The notes: generated from the sequence alone by a model not told the origin. A stretch of 64,000 bases of DNA from Arcobacteraceae bacterium (GCA_028375605.1 JAONGR010000003.1:1-64000), one strand, 5' to 3'. Positions 1 through 10,844 are shown, numbered from the stretch's first letter. Numbers and translations: made by a program.

Positions 1-7
1 TTTCTAT

Positions 8-643
8 CTATGCCCATAATTGTAAATGAGGAAGAGAAGCTACTGCTTTAACTATATCATTTCTACTAACTATACCAACTAAAATATCTAATGAATTTAC
101 CACTGGCATTGCATTTAAATTAAAATCTATCATTACTTGAGAGACTCTTCTTATATCAGAAATAGGATCAGTGGTAATTATCTTTTTTGAAGATATATCA
201 CTAATTGGTTTTGATATATTTTCATTTGATGATTCTAAATCATTTATTAAAAATTTTAAAATATCGTGTCTTGTAATAATCCCTTTTACATGTAACTTAT
301 TTTCTGCAATAATTGGAATTTGTTGAATTTTATGCTCTTTCATAAGCTCATAACACTCTGCTACAGTCTTAGTATCATCTACAGTTATAACATTATGAGA
401 CATAATTTGTTCTACATGATAAATATCTTCTCTTGTATCTAAATTTGTCATTTGTTTATATGCGTTAGTAGCTTCTTTTGTAATCTTACCCTTATAAAGA
501 GTTTCTTGAAAATTTTCTTTATTTTTATCTTCATCTTTGATGCTATTTTTAAGTTTTTGAGACCGGGCTACTTCATGAACAGAATATAGATGATCTATAT
601 TATTTCTAAAGTTTAATCCATCATCATCATACATAGAAAACAT
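8..643 (-). CDS. CBS domain pair protein
   Basis: Two CBS motifs in the ORF (MSHNVITVDDTKTVAECYELMKEHKIQQIPII; ITTDPISDIRRVSQVMIDFNLNAMPVV). Confidence 0.85.
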   Translation of the reverse strand: MFSMYDDDGLNFRNNIDHLYSVHEVARSQKLKNSIKDEDKNKENFQETLYKGKITKEATNAYKQMTNLDTREDIYHVEQIMSHNVITVDDTKTVAECYELMKEHKIQQIPIIAENKLHVKGIITRHDILKFLINDLESSNENISKPISDISSKKIITTDPISDIRRVSQVMIDFNLNAMPVVNSLDILVGIVSRNDIVKAVASLPHLQLWA

Positions 644-721
644 CGTTAGTCCTTTTTTCTTAAATTTTATAAAGTATACAGTAATTTTCTTTTAATTAAT
701 ACTTAATCGAAATTATATAAC

Positions 722-1396
722 TTATAAGTTGATATTTTTTAAAGCATCTAGTATATTTACTAAATCTTCGATATTGAGTGGATAAATAATTTGTAAAAAA
801 ACTATAGATGTATAAAGGAATATTGAACCAAAAAAATTATTTTTATCATATAACTTAAGTGCAGTTCCTAAAGATTTTTTAAAACTCATTCCAAAAGCAT
901 TTAAACTTACTATCTCATCCAAAACTAAGTGTATAATAAATCCAAATAATATAAATAATCCACATAAAAGTGAAAAAAGTGCTTCAAAATGAAAAAGATT
1001 GTGTAATAGTATACTTGTAATCTGGGCAAAGAGAATTCCCATGGGTATTGTATGTATAACACCTCTATGAACTGTTAGATGAAGTAAGACCCTAAAAAGA
1101 ATAAAATGCAGTAATATAGCAGTTACAAACCATATAAGAAGCATTTTTGATATGGATAAACTATTTAGTAGCATAAGTATTGCAAGAAGTGGAATAAAAA
1201 TAGATAATATACTGGAGGCAATTTGAATAGGTTTTGAATTATCCAAATCAATATCTGGTAAAATACCACCCAAAATACCAAAAAATAATAGTGCAAAAGC
1301 TTGGTGAATATCGATTAAAGATGATGAATATAAAGGAGCAATAGTAATTCCAGAAACTACTACAGCTATGTTTACATGTTGCGCAAAAGATGCCAT
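722..1396 (-). CDS. Membrane-bound metal-dependent hydrolase-like protein (YdjM/DUF457 type)
   Basis: Multi-TM ORF with GGILPDIDLD, HRGVIHTIP and HLVLDE motifs. Confidence 0.75.
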   Translation of the reverse strand: MASFAQHVNIAVVVSGITIAPLYSSSLIDIHQAFALLFFGILGGILPDIDLDNSKPIQIASSILSIFIPLLAILMLLNSLSISKMLLIWFVTAILLHFILFRVLLHLTVHRGVIHTIPMGILFAQITSILLHNLFHFEALFSLLCGLFILFGFIIHLVLDEIVSLNAFGMSFKKSLGTALKLYDKNNFFGSIFLYTSIVFLQIIYPLNIEDLVNILDALKNINL

Positions 1397-1411
1397 GTAC
1401 TAAAAATTAAA

Positions 1412-2737
1412 TTAGTTTTTAGATTGTTTAAAAAACTTGTGAAAGAAACCTGCTATAGTTTTTTGTTTTGTTCTACTAAGTGCTAAATCACCTGATTTAA
1501 CATCATTAGTTATTGTACTTCCTGCTGCTATCATTGCATTGTCTTCAATTGTCACAGGGGCGACTAGCTGTGTGTCGGAACCTATAAATACATTTTTGCC
1601 TATAATAGTTTTGTGTTTATTTATTCCATCATAGTTGCAAGTAATAGTACCAGCACCTACATTTGTACCTTCATCTATACAACTGTCACCTAAGTAAGCC
1701 AAATGTCCAGCTTTAACACCAGTTAGTTTTGATTTTTTTACCTCTACAAAATTTCCAATATGTGTGTCTTTTAAGATACTTAATGGTCTTATTCTTGCCA
1801 TTGGTCCAATATCACTGTTTTCTAAAATAGAATCTTCAACAATGCTATTTGTTTTAATAATAGAGTTGGAAATTTTACTATTTCCTAAAAGCGTTACCCC
1901 ATTTTCTAAGATGGTTTCACCTTCAATTAATACACCATGCTCAATATAAATTGTATCTGGTAGTTTCATGGTGATACCAGCTTTTAAAAAGTTTGTTTTT
2001 ATTCTATTTTGATGAATCACTTCTGCATTTGCTAAATCAAATTTACTATTAACGCCTTTAAAGTTTTCTTCTTTTACAACTACAGGTTTAATTGAAAGAT
2101 CTGAATCAACAGCAATCTCAACTAAGTCTGTTATATAGTATTCTGATTGTGCATTATCGTTCGATAATTTTGGTAGACTTTCCAATAAAAACTTTGTATC
2201 AAAACAATAAATACCTGCATTTGCAGTTACAATATCTAGTTCATAACTACTACAATCTTTTTGTTCAATGATTTTAGTAACTTTACCTTTTTCAATGATT
2301 ACCCTTCCATATCCATCCGCACAGTCAAGATTTAATACTGACATAGTAAGTTTTTGGTTTTGAGCTTGGTGAGTATTATCATCTTGTGTTAATTGTTTTA
2401 ATTCTTCTGCTTCAATTAAGGGCATATCCCCATTTAAAACAAGAACTTTTTCATTTTTTGGAGTAATACCCATAACGGCACCACCAGTTCCTGGATATTT
2501 CTCATGATCTTGAATATGATACTGTATATCTTGAAAGTATTTTTCCATAGAACTTTGTACAAGCTCTGCTTGGTGGTACAGAACTACATGGATATCATTT
2601 GAGAGTTTTTTTGCTTCTTCTATTGAATAATATAGCATCTCTTTACCAGACATTTTATGTAGAACTTTAGGAATTGAAGATTTCATTCTTGTTCCTTTTC
2701 CAGCAGCTAGAATTATAATAGATAGATTTGATTGCAT
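1412..2737 (-). CDS. glmU: Bifunctional UDP-N-acetylglucosamine pyrophosphorylase / glucosamine-1-phosphate N-acetyltransferase
   Basis: LAAGKGTRMKSSIPKVLHKMSGKEML plus C-terminal hexapeptide repeats (VGAGTITCNYDGINKHKT). Confidence 0.95.
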   Translation of the reverse strand: MQSNLSIIILAAGKGTRMKSSIPKVLHKMSGKEMLYYSIEEAKKLSNDIHVVLYHQAELVQSSMEKYFQDIQYHIQDHEKYPGTGGAVMGITPKNEKVLVLNGDMPLIEAEELKQLTQDDNTHQAQNQKLTMSVLNLDCADGYGRVIIEKGKVTKIIEQKDCSSYELDIVTANAGIYCFDTKFLLESLPKLSNDNAQSEYYITDLVEIAVDSDLSIKPVVVKEENFKGVNSKFDLANAEVIHQNRIKTNFLKAGITMKLPDTIYIEHGVLIEGETILENGVTLLGNSKISNSIIKTNSIVEDSILENSDIGPMARIRPLSILKDTHIGNFVEVKKSKLTGVKAGHLAYLGDSCIDEGTNVGAGTITCNYDGINKHKTIIGKNVFIGSDTQLVAPVTIEDNAMIAAGSTITNDVKSGDLALSRTKQKTIAGFFHKFFKQSKN

Positions 2738-2957
2738 TATGTACTCACTTTATATTGTATGTTTATATAATTATATCGAAAAATAGTTATTTTATCTTTA
2801 TAGATATATTGTTTCAATATATATTTTATTTTTGAATAAACTTTTTAAATAGTATTTGTATATTAAAATAGAAATAGGCATAAATAATGGATAAATACAT
2901 TATCTATCATAATAGTTTTTTTCTATACTAATATCAACGAATTAAGGAGAAAATATC

Positions 2958-3698
2958 ATGAATAAAATTGAAAATAGAGTGGCTATAATTACCGGAGCAT
3001 CAAGAGGAATAGGACTAAAAGTTGCAGAACAGTTAGCTAGTATTGGTATAATTACAGTTATTAATTATCACACAAATAAAGAAGCAGCTGAGGAGATAGT
3101 AAAGGACATTAATTTTAATGGAGGAAAAGCTGTATCTATCAAAGCTGATATAAGTAAAGTATCTGAGTTAGAAAAACTTTTTAAGGAAACAGTTGAAATT
3201 TTTGGAAGTGTAGATATTCTTGTAAATAATGCAGGAATAATGATAAATAATCCAATCCAAAATGTAAGTGAAGAGGAGTTTGATAAACATTTTTCTATTA
3301 ATGTAAAAGGAACTTATTTTGCGTGCCAATTAGCTATGAAATATATGAAAGATAATGGCAGAATTATTAACATTTCTACTTCAGTAACATCGGCAATGTT
3401 TCCTTCATATAGTGTATATGCTGCAACAAAAGGTGCAGTTGAACAAATAACTAGACAGTTAGCTAAAGAATTTGGATCAAAAGGTATAACAATAAATGCT
3501 ATTGCTCAAGGACCAGTGAAGACAGAACTATTTATGAAAGAAAAATCTGAACAACAAATTGAGATGTTGAGTAAGATGAATTCATTTGGAAGGCTTGGAG
3601 AACCTGAAGATATTGCAGATGTCATTGAACTTTTAGTGAGTGATAAATCGCATTGGATCACGGGACAGACTATAAAAATAAATGGTGGCTTTATTTAA
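2958..3698 (+). CDS. SDR family oxidoreductase
   Basis: TGASRGIG, NNAG and YAATK motifs. Confidence 0.9.
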   Translation: MNKIENRVAIITGASRGIGLKVAEQLASIGIITVINYHTNKEAAEEIVKDINFNGGKAVSIKADISKVSELEKLFKETVEIFGSVDILVNNAGIMINNPIQNVSEEEFDKHFSINVKGTYFACQLAMKYMKDNGRIINISTSVTSAMFPSYSVYAATKGAVEQITRQLAKEFGSKGITINAIAQGPVKTELFMKEKSEQQIEMLSKMNSFGRLGEPEDIADVIELLVSDKSHWITGQTIKINGGFI

Positions 3699-3740
3699 AG
3701 AAATATATCATAGAATATTTATATAAATAAAGGTTTAAAA

Positions 3741-4616
3741 ATGGATGAGTTATTAGAACTAAATCAAATTGTTGAAAAAATCTCAGTGAAGGAAGGAATA
3801 AATCAGACAAATATTCCTTTTGTCAAAATTTATAAATCTACAAATGATAGAGAGGTACTTCCTAGTATCTATGAGCCTTCATTATTTATAATTTTGCAAG
3901 GTTCAAAAATAGTAATGGTAGGAGATAAAACATTTGAATATGATAGTTCCTCTTATTTTATCTCTTCAACTTATTTGGCAGTATCAGGACAAACTACTCA
4001 AGCAAGTAAAAAAGAGCCTTTTTTATCATTACAAATTACTTTCACACAAGAAGAAATTTTTCATGCAATTGAAGAATTTTCATTAAATGTTGGAAAGAAA
4101 GATTCTTCTAATTTTAGCGCTTCTACTTACTTTTTGGATGAGAATTTAAGAGGATGTGTTTTCAGATTAGTTCAATTACTTCAAACACCAAAGGATATAG
4201 AGGTTTTATCTAAGATATATTTAAAAGAAATTCTTTATAGACTATTAATATCAAACCAAAATATAGAGCTTCTACAATTAGCTTTTATAGAGAGTACTTC
4301 TTATAAAATATCGAAAGCTATCTCTTTTATAAATCAAAATATTCATGAAACTATTTTGGTCGATGATATCGCGAAATTTGTACATATGAGTACCTCTTCT
4401 TTTCATAAACAATTTAAAACTATTATAGGAATAAGTCCTTTAAAATACTCAAAAAAATTAAAATTGCAAGAAGCAAAACGTCTAATGGTTTTTGAGAATA
4501 TGGATATAGAAGGAGCTTCTTTTTATGTGGGGTATAAAAGTACTTCTCAATTTTCTAGAGAATATTCAAGCTATTTTGGAATGCCTCCTTCTTTGCATAT
4601 TAAAAGTATTAAATAA
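3741..4616 (+). CDS. AraC family transcriptional regulator
   Basis: AraC N-terminal cupin-like region and C-terminal double HTH (MSTSSFHKQFKTIIGISPLKYSKKLKLQEAKRLM). Confidence 0.88.
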   Translation: MDELLELNQIVEKISVKEGINQTNIPFVKIYKSTNDREVLPSIYEPSLFIILQGSKIVMVGDKTFEYDSSSYFISSTYLAVSGQTTQASKKEPFLSLQITFTQEEIFHAIEEFSLNVGKKDSSNFSASTYFLDENLRGCVFRLVQLLQTPKDIEVLSKIYLKEILYRLLISNQNIELLQLAFIESTSYKISKAISFINQNIHETILVDDIAKFVHMSTSSFHKQFKTIIGISPLKYSKKLKLQEAKRLMVFENMDIEGASFYVGYKSTSQFSREYSSYFGMPPSLHIKSIK

Positions 4617-4628
4617 AGAATAAAAGAT

Positions 4629-6332
4629 TTACCTTTCTCTTCGTCGTCTTCTTCTTGGGCTTCGACTCTCATTATTTGACTCTTTTTTTTCATCTCTTGA
4701 ATCTTTATTATCAGAATCTACTTCTTTATATTTATTTCTAGCTCTATTATCTCTATCATTATAGGGTTTATTATAGCTTCTGGGTTTGTCCCCATATCTA
4801 TCTTTTTGGTATCGATTATTATTTCCATCGTTTCTATTTCTGTTTCTATTTTCCATCGGTTTTAAACGTTTATTGGACTTTAAAGAATTTTCACAAAAAT
4901 TATTTATCTCAACTCTGCATAATTCAGCTTTTTGTTTATCAGGAAATAATTCAGGAAGTTTATAAGATAACCAAAGATAAAGTGAGATTTTTTTCACTTC
5001 ATCTTCTGCTTGTAAAAGTTCAAGTTGTGTTCTAGCAATTCCTCCAATTTTAGAAGAGAGTCTAAATTTTGTAACACTATGCGTTAAAATGGCATTTACA
5101 TATTTTTTATATCCATTTAAAATTAAAGGCGATCTTGTATTTATAGGTGCATTACTTAACATATATTTATCTTCTAAACTCAAATCTTCTTTTTGATCAA
5201 GCATGACAGCAAGTTCAAGCATACCTTTTAAATTTACAGCTTCAAAAGGACCATCGTATTTCATATGTTTTGAAAAATATTTTAAAATTGTTGTTAAGTT
5301 TTTTGTCCCTAAGTGAGAGGATAATTCTTCAACTTGTATTTGTGTTGCTTTTACTTTTACAGGAGGTTTGATCGTTTTCATTGGAGAAGTGAACATGTCA
5401 CTGATATGATTTAGTACTGTACCCGATGTTCCTCCAATGTGTCCTACTTCATGATGTCCATAACGACCAGCTCGACCTGCTATTTGTATCACTTCATTTG
5501 GTGTAAGCGGACGTTTCTCTTTTCCATCAAATTTTCTATCTGTTGTAAAAAGTATATGTTTAATTGGTAAGTTCAATCCCATTGCAATAGCATCGGTTGC
5601 TACTAAAATATCACTTTTTCCTTCTCTAAATCTTTTTGCTTCCTCTTTTCTTACTTCGGGACTTAGGTTTCCATAAAGAACTGAAACAGTATGAAATTTA
5701 CTGAGTTTTGCCTTGAGTCCTAATACTTCTTTTCTACTAAAAGCGATAAGTGCAGTTGCAGGTTTAATGTCTTTTAAATTAGTATGTTTTTCATCTATTT
5801 TAAGAGGATTTTTTCTTTTGAATTTTACAACTTCTAATTCTTCATCTAAATAAGTTGCTATTTTTTTTATAATATCGAGTGCATTTACACTTCCTGTCAT
5901 GATAACTTTTTTGGCAGGACTACCCAATATAGCATTTACCCATGCCCAACCTCTATCTTCATCATCTAGCATTTGTACTTCATCGATGACACAAACATCC
6001 ACTTCAAGGTTAAAGTTTATCATCTCAATAGTTGAACAAATATGTCCAGCTTCTTCATCAAAAAGTTCCTCTTCTCCTGTGATAAGGGAAGCAGGTGTAC
6101 CATTGTTTTTAAGTGATTCATAGTTCTCTAATGCTAGAAGACGTAAAGGCGCTAAATATGTACCAGTATCAGCTTTTGTCATTTCGTTCATAGCTTGGTA
6201 TGTTTTTCCACTATTTGTAGGTCCGACATAAAAATATAATTTTCTATTTAGTTCTCGTGCAAGAGGATATAATGCTTTTATATCACAGTTTAGTAGGTCG
6301 CTTAGTTGCTCTTTAAAATTTTTATTTATCAT
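4629..6332 (-). CDS. SUV3-like DEAD/DEAH-type RNA helicase with Arg/Asn-rich C-terminal tail
   Basis: FYVGPTNSGKTYQAM, DEVQMLDDEDRGWAW and QIAGRAGRYG motifs; start moved to the internal Met (MINKNFKEQ) to avoid overlap with the divergent trmA. Confidence 0.85.
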   Translation of the reverse strand: MINKNFKEQLSDLLNCDIKALYPLARELNRKLYFYVGPTNSGKTYQAMNEMTKADTGTYLAPLRLLALENYESLKNNGTPASLITGEEELFDEEAGHICSTIEMINFNLEVDVCVIDEVQMLDDEDRGWAWVNAILGSPAKKVIMTGSVNALDIIKKIATYLDEELEVVKFKRKNPLKIDEKHTNLKDIKPATALIAFSRKEVLGLKAKLSKFHTVSVLYGNLSPEVRKEEAKRFREGKSDILVATDAIAMGLNLPIKHILFTTDRKFDGKEKRPLTPNEVIQIAGRAGRYGHHEVGHIGGTSGTVLNHISDMFTSPMKTIKPPVKVKATQIQVEELSSHLGTKNLTTILKYFSKHMKYDGPFEAVNLKGMLELAVMLDQKEDLSLEDKYMLSNAPINTRSPLILNGYKKYVNAILTHSVTKFRLSSKIGGIARTQLELLQAEDEVKKISLYLWLSYKLPELFPDKQKAELCRVEINNFCENSLKSNKRLKPMENRNRNRNDGNNNRYQKDRYGDKPRSYNKPYNDRDNRARNKYKEVDSDNKDSRDEKKESNNESRSPRRRRRRER

Positions 6333-6377
6333 TGGATATAATACCATATTAAATATAATAAAAATGTAGGATACTAA

Positions 6378-7496
6378 ATGACTTGTGAATATTTCGGTGT
6401 GTGTGGTAGTTGTAATCTTGGAGGGCTTTCTTACGAAGAGCAATTATCGAAAAAAATTGATATTGAAAAAGATAGATTTAAAAATTTATGGACTTCAGAG
6501 ATTGATATTATAAGAAGTAAAGATGGAGCATTTAGAAATAGGGCTGAGTTTAGAATATGGAAAACATTTAACGAAGATGATACTTTTAGATTAGATTATG
6601 CGATGAATGATATAGAAAAACAAACTTTGATTATTGATGCCTGTAGTATGGTATGTGATGATATATCATCTCTTATGCCCTTATTATTAAAAAGTTTAAG
6701 CTTAGATAGCGAATTAAATCAGAAGCTTTTTACTATAGAATTTTTAAGTTCTACAACTTCTGATATGTTAGTCACCTTAATCTATCATAGAAAACTTGAC
6801 GAAAATTGGAATCTAAAAGCAAAAGAGTTAGAAAATAAATTTAATATTAAAATAATCGGACGAAGTCGAAAACAAAAAGTTGTTTTGACAAATGACTGTA
6901 TAGAAGAAACTCTAAATATTAATGGTGATGATTTTAAATTTATGTATAAAGAGGGTGGGTTTACACAGCCAAATCAAAAAGTAAATATCCAAATGATTGA
7001 ATGGGTTTTAAATAATATAGATGCCAAAGATGACTTATGTGAGTTGTACTGTGGTGGAGGTAATTTTACTATTCCATTGTCAAGAAAGTTCAATAAAGTA
7101 ATAGCAACAGAGATTAGCAAAACATCTATAAAATCAGCAAAAGAAAACTGTGCTTTAAACAATGTAGAAAATATAGATTTTATAAGAATGTCAAGTGAAG
7201 AGTTTGTGGAAGCTAGAAATAAAGTGCGAGAATTTACACGTATGAAAGATGTTGATTTAGACTCATATAATTTCAGCACAATCTTTTTAGACCCACCTCG
7301 TGCAGGACTTGATGATACTACTACATTATTATCACAAAGCTTTGAAAATATAATATATATATCATGTAATCCAGAAACATTGCATAGAGATTTAGAAGAA
7401 TTAACAAAAACACATACTATAGAAAAATTCGCATTGTTTGATCAGTTTGCGTATTCAAATCATATTGAATCAGGTGTAATTTTAAAGAAAAAATAA
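6378..7496 (+). CDS. trmA: tRNA (uracil-5-)-methyltransferase
   Basis: LCELYCGGGNFTIPL and IIYISCNPETLHRDL motifs. Confidence 0.88.
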   Translation: MTCEYFGVCGSCNLGGLSYEEQLSKKIDIEKDRFKNLWTSEIDIIRSKDGAFRNRAEFRIWKTFNEDDTFRLDYAMNDIEKQTLIIDACSMVCDDISSLMPLLLKSLSLDSELNQKLFTIEFLSSTTSDMLVTLIYHRKLDENWNLKAKELENKFNIKIIGRSRKQKVVLTNDCIEETLNINGDDFKFMYKEGGFTQPNQKVNIQMIEWVLNNIDAKDDLCELYCGGGNFTIPLSRKFNKVIATEISKTSIKSAKENCALNNVENIDFIRMSSEEFVEARNKVREFTRMKDVDLDSYNFSTIFLDPPRAGLDDTTTLLSQSFENIIYISCNPETLHRDLEELTKTHTIEKFALFDQFAYSNHIESGVILKKK

Positions 7497-7533
7497 AATA
7501 TAGAGTACAATAGATAAATTTTGTAAACTTGGA

Positions 7534-8586
7534 GTGAAAATGAAAATAATTATTGCCTTAGAAGAGATGATAAAAAATAATGAAAATGTTATTAAATCAA
7601 TTAAAAAGCAGTTATCTAATCATGACTCAGGAATAAGCAAACTTACTTTTATGGGAAAAGCATCTGCGGAAACAAATTTAGAGAATGCGCAAGAACAGCT
7701 TGAAAGACATACTCAAAAGTTAAAAGAACTTATGACTCAAGATATGTCAGAACTAGAAGAAAGAGAAAGAGTACGAGATGCAATTGAGAGAAAGAATTAT
7801 TTAAAGTACCAAAAAGTTAGAATCAAAAGAGATGTTTCTAAAAAAAATGATGAAAAATTAGAAGCAATGTTAATTATAGATGAATTAAAAGAAGATTCCC
7901 TTATAGAAGATCGAGAATTATTTGAAATCGCATCCAAAGTTATCTCGCTTAATCTTTCGATTCATTGTGAATTAGAAAGTAAACTATCTGAAATCAAAAA
8001 TGATTTCGAAGGTTTATTAACAGACTTTGACGATGAAAATATAAAAGATTTAGGAATACTAAATACCCAAGCATCTATCTTAATTTTACATTTTCATGTT
8101 TTATTGACAAATATTAAAGAAAATATAGAAGAAGATAATTTACCTCCTTTTAGGGGATTCCCAAAATTTGAAGATTGGTGGATTGTTGAGTTGTGGAGTA
8201 ATCATCATGCCTATTATGCTTTATTTAAATGGAAAGGCATCATTAGTAAACAATGTATCACTGATGATCAAAAAAAAGCTTGGGAATTGGTTTTTTCAAA
8301 TTGGATATCATTTAAAAAGATATTAAGTGGAAAAGGTGTGTTGGCTTATCATTATAATTATGCATTTGACACAGTGATGAGAAAATATTCAGAGTTAGAA
8401 GAAGAACTCGCTACAAGTAGTTTAGAATCTATGTCAGAATTAACACAGAAAATTATATCCAAGGAAGATTTTTCAGTTGTACCAAAAAATCAAAAGATTA
8501 TAACAAACTATGTTTTATTTAAAAGAGAGAAACTAAACTACAAAGATGTAAAAAAAGCACATAAACTAGTAGTAAAAAAGAAGTAA
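7534..8586 (+). CDS. Hypothetical protein with N-terminal coiled coil
   Basis: Long ORF with good coding character and charged heptad-like N-terminus; family not recognised. Confidence 0.7.
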   Translation: MKMKIIIALEEMIKNNENVIKSIKKQLSNHDSGISKLTFMGKASAETNLENAQEQLERHTQKLKELMTQDMSELEERERVRDAIERKNYLKYQKVRIKRDVSKKNDEKLEAMLIIDELKEDSLIEDRELFEIASKVISLNLSIHCELESKLSEIKNDFEGLLTDFDDENIKDLGILNTQASILILHFHVLLTNIKENIEEDNLPPFRGFPKFEDWWIVELWSNHHAYYALFKWKGIISKQCITDDQKKAWELVFSNWISFKKILSGKGVLAYHYNYAFDTVMRKYSELEEELATSSLESMSELTQKIISKEDFSVVPKNQKIITNYVLFKREKLNYKDVKKAHKLVVKKK

Positions 8587-8595
8587 AAAAATGAC

Positions 8596-9792
8596 TTAAT
8601 GGACACTTTTCTCTTTTAGTTTTGCTTCTTGTTTAGAAACTAATGCTTGTAAATCAATGATTTTAGATTGGAATTTCTCTTTTTCATTAATATAATCTTG
8701 AGCTTTTTTCATAGTTTCTAATTTTTTAATTTTTTCTTCAGTATCAATTTTTTGTTTTTGTTGTGTTAGCTTTACAATTTGTTCTTCATAATGAGTAATT
8801 TGTGTATTGAGAGTGATTACTTTTTGTTTCTCTTTAGCTAATGAACTCAAAATTACTTTTGTATCTTTACTACTAATAGATGAAGCTTTGATTTTTTCTA
8901 TTTCTTCCTCTAGTTCTTTGGCATTTTTTAATAAGACTGATTCTTTTGTTCTTTGTTGAATCATATTTTTTCTAACTCTTTGCATCGTTTGCTGTTTTTC
9001 TATCTCATCATCTGTTTGGTCTAAACATATATAAATGTATCCTTCTATATTGGAAGAGTATTCATTTTTAAGAGTTATGATAGTTGAATTCATATAAAAA
9101 GTGTTTCCTAGTTTTGAAGAAAATTTTAATTTTCCATTAAATGAATCATTTGAATCAATAAGCGCCAATGTGTCATTAAAAGTTTTTAGAATAGTATCTT
9201 TATGTAATATATTATCGATATGCATACCAATAAGTTCATCATGTGTGTATTGTGATAGTTCACATAATAAATCATTAACTTCTATTATATTCCCTTGTAA
9301 GTCCACTTTAAATATCGCAGTAATACCATTTATAATATCCATGTATTGAGTAATTTGTTTTGATTTCTCTTCTAATAAAGTTTTATTTTTCTCTATCATA
9401 CAAAAATTTGATATATTATCTAACAGATTAGAAGTGTTGATTGGTTTTAAAGCATAATGGGCTATTTTTAGTTTTATAGATTCCATTAGATAATCAGATT
9501 CTCCATGTGCTGTTGTAAATATTATTGGAATATCTTTATCTAATTCTCTAATCTCTTTAACCATTTCGATACCATTTTTATTTGGCATATTTATATCACT
9601 GATTACAAGATCAATTTTACTCTTTTTTTCTTGCGTATAATGTTTAAATTGCTCGATACCATTATCTCCATCATCACAAATAATAACTTCGGCAAAAACC
9701 TTTTTTAAAATATTAGATAAAGATGTTCTAATACTTTCATCATCTTCGACATATAGTACAGTTAGGGTTTGTAAAAATTCTTTATTAAACAT
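8596..9792 (-). CDS. Response regulator receiver + PAS domain protein with coiled-coil C-terminus
   Basis: REC motifs (VLYVEDDESIR, DLVISDINMPNKNGIEM, ALKPI) then PAS-like region; no HATPase or DNA-binding domain seen. Confidence 0.85.
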   Translation of the reverse strand: MFNKEFLQTLTVLYVEDDESIRTSLSNILKKVFAEVIICDDGDNGIEQFKHYTQEKKSKIDLVISDINMPNKNGIEMVKEIRELDKDIPIIFTTAHGESDYLMESIKLKIAHYALKPINTSNLLDNISNFCMIEKNKTLLEEKSKQITQYMDIINGITAIFKVDLQGNIIEVNDLLCELSQYTHDELIGMHIDNILHKDTILKTFNDTLALIDSNDSFNGKLKFSSKLGNTFYMNSTIITLKNEYSSNIEGYIYICLDQTDDEIEKQQTMQRVRKNMIQQRTKESVLLKNAKELEEEIEKIKASSISSKDTKVILSSLAKEKQKVITLNTQITHYEEQIVKLTQQKQKIDTEEKIKKLETMKKAQDYINEKEKFQSKIIDLQALVSKQEAKLKEKSVH

Positions 9793-9923
9793 ATGTTATT
9801 ATATATTAATTTCCCTAAAAACTTTGTTTTAAAAATAAAACTTTGAAAAGCCTTAATTTAAGCTTCTTGTAAGATTATAACGCTATTATTCCGAACTTAT
9901 TTTTAAGAAAGGATATATTTCAA

Positions 9924-10343
9924 ATGAAATTTACACAAAGCTTACATCAAGTTGATGTTAAAAAAGACTGGATTGTTATTGATGCTACTGATAGAATCTT
10001 CGGTAGACTTATGACAGAAGTTGCAACTATTTTAAGAGGTAAAAACAAACCTAATTTTACTCCTAATATTGATTGTGGAGATAATGTAGTTATTATCAAT
10101 GCTAGTAAAGTTAAATTTACTGGTGCTAAATTAGCAGATAAAAACTATTATACTCACTCAGGACATTTTGGTTCTACTAAGACTCACAAGATGGCTGATA
10201 TGTTAGAAAACAACCCTGAGAGATTGTTTAAATTAGCAGCAAGAGGTATGTTACCTAAAACTAAATTAGGTGCTAAAATACTTAAAAACTTAAAAGTTTA
10301 TGATAGTGCAGAGCACCCTCATACAGCGCAAGTACAAGGATAA
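9924..10343 (+). CDS. rplM: 50S ribosomal protein L13
   Basis: WIVIDATDRIFGRLMTEVATILRGKNKPNFTP. Confidence 0.97.
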   Translation: MKFTQSLHQVDVKKDWIVIDATDRIFGRLMTEVATILRGKNKPNFTPNIDCGDNVVIINASKVKFTGAKLADKNYYTHSGHFGSTKTHKMADMLENNPERLFKLAARGMLPKTKLGAKILKNLKVYDSAEHPHTAQVQG

Positions 10344-10346
10344 TCG

Positions 10347-10736
10347 ATGGCAAAAGTATATGCAACAGGAAGAAGAAAGACAGCAATAGCTAAAGTATGG
10401 TTAGAAGTTGGAACAGGTGAAATTACAGTTAATGGTGAAGCATTAAACGTATGGCTTGGTGGACACGAAGCTCTTAAAAAAAGAGTTAGACAACCATTAG
10501 AAGTTTCTAAACAATTAGAATCTGTAAATATCGTTGCTAAAACATTAGGTGGTGGATATTCTGCTCAAGCTGATGCTTTAAGACATGGTATTTCAAGAGC
10601 TTTAGTTGCTTATGATGAGCAATTCAGAGCAATTATTAAACCTCATGGTTTACTTACTAGAGACGCGAGAGTTGTTGAAAGAAAGAAGCCAGGTCGAAGA
10701 AAAGCGAGAAGATCTCCTCAATTTTCAAAAAGATAA
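10347..10736 (+). CDS. rpsI: 30S ribosomal protein S9
   Basis: [14 protein letters not shown] and C-terminal [19 protein letters not shown]. Confidence 0.97.
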   Translation: MAKVYATGRRKTAIAKVWLEVGTGEITVNGEALNVWLGGHEALKKRVRQPLEVSKQLESVNIVAKTLGGGYSAQADALRHGISRALVAYDEQFRAIIKPHGLLTRDARVVERKKPGRRKARRSPQFSKR

Positions 10737-10760
10737 TCGGTACTTTTACCAATTTTCTTC

Positions 10761-10797
10761 AAAGGTCAAAAAGATTTATCTTTTTGACCTTTTTTTA
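10761..10797 (+). terminator. Rho-independent terminator of rplM-rpsI
   Basis: aaaggtcaaaaag-atttat-ctttttgacctttttt. Confidence 0.85.
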
Positions 10798-10815
10798 TGC
10801 CCAAAATTTAGTCTC

Positions 10816-10844
10816 TTGACAAATCTATATAAAACATATATAAT
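10816..10844 (+). promoter_or_regulatory. Consensus-perfect sigma70-type promoter (TTGACA-N17-TATAAT)
   Basis: TTGACA at 10816-10821 and TATAAT at 10839-10844, 17 nt apart, upstream of ORF 10894. Confidence 0.75.

Noticed and set aside
1764-1949. 61-aa plus-strand ORF within glmU
   Set aside because: Antisense of hexapeptide-repeat coding region; no evidence of translation.
4629-4870. Possible tandem repeat in the 3' end of the helicase gene
   Set aside because: Low-complexity Arg/Asn coding sequence rather than a true DNA repeat array.
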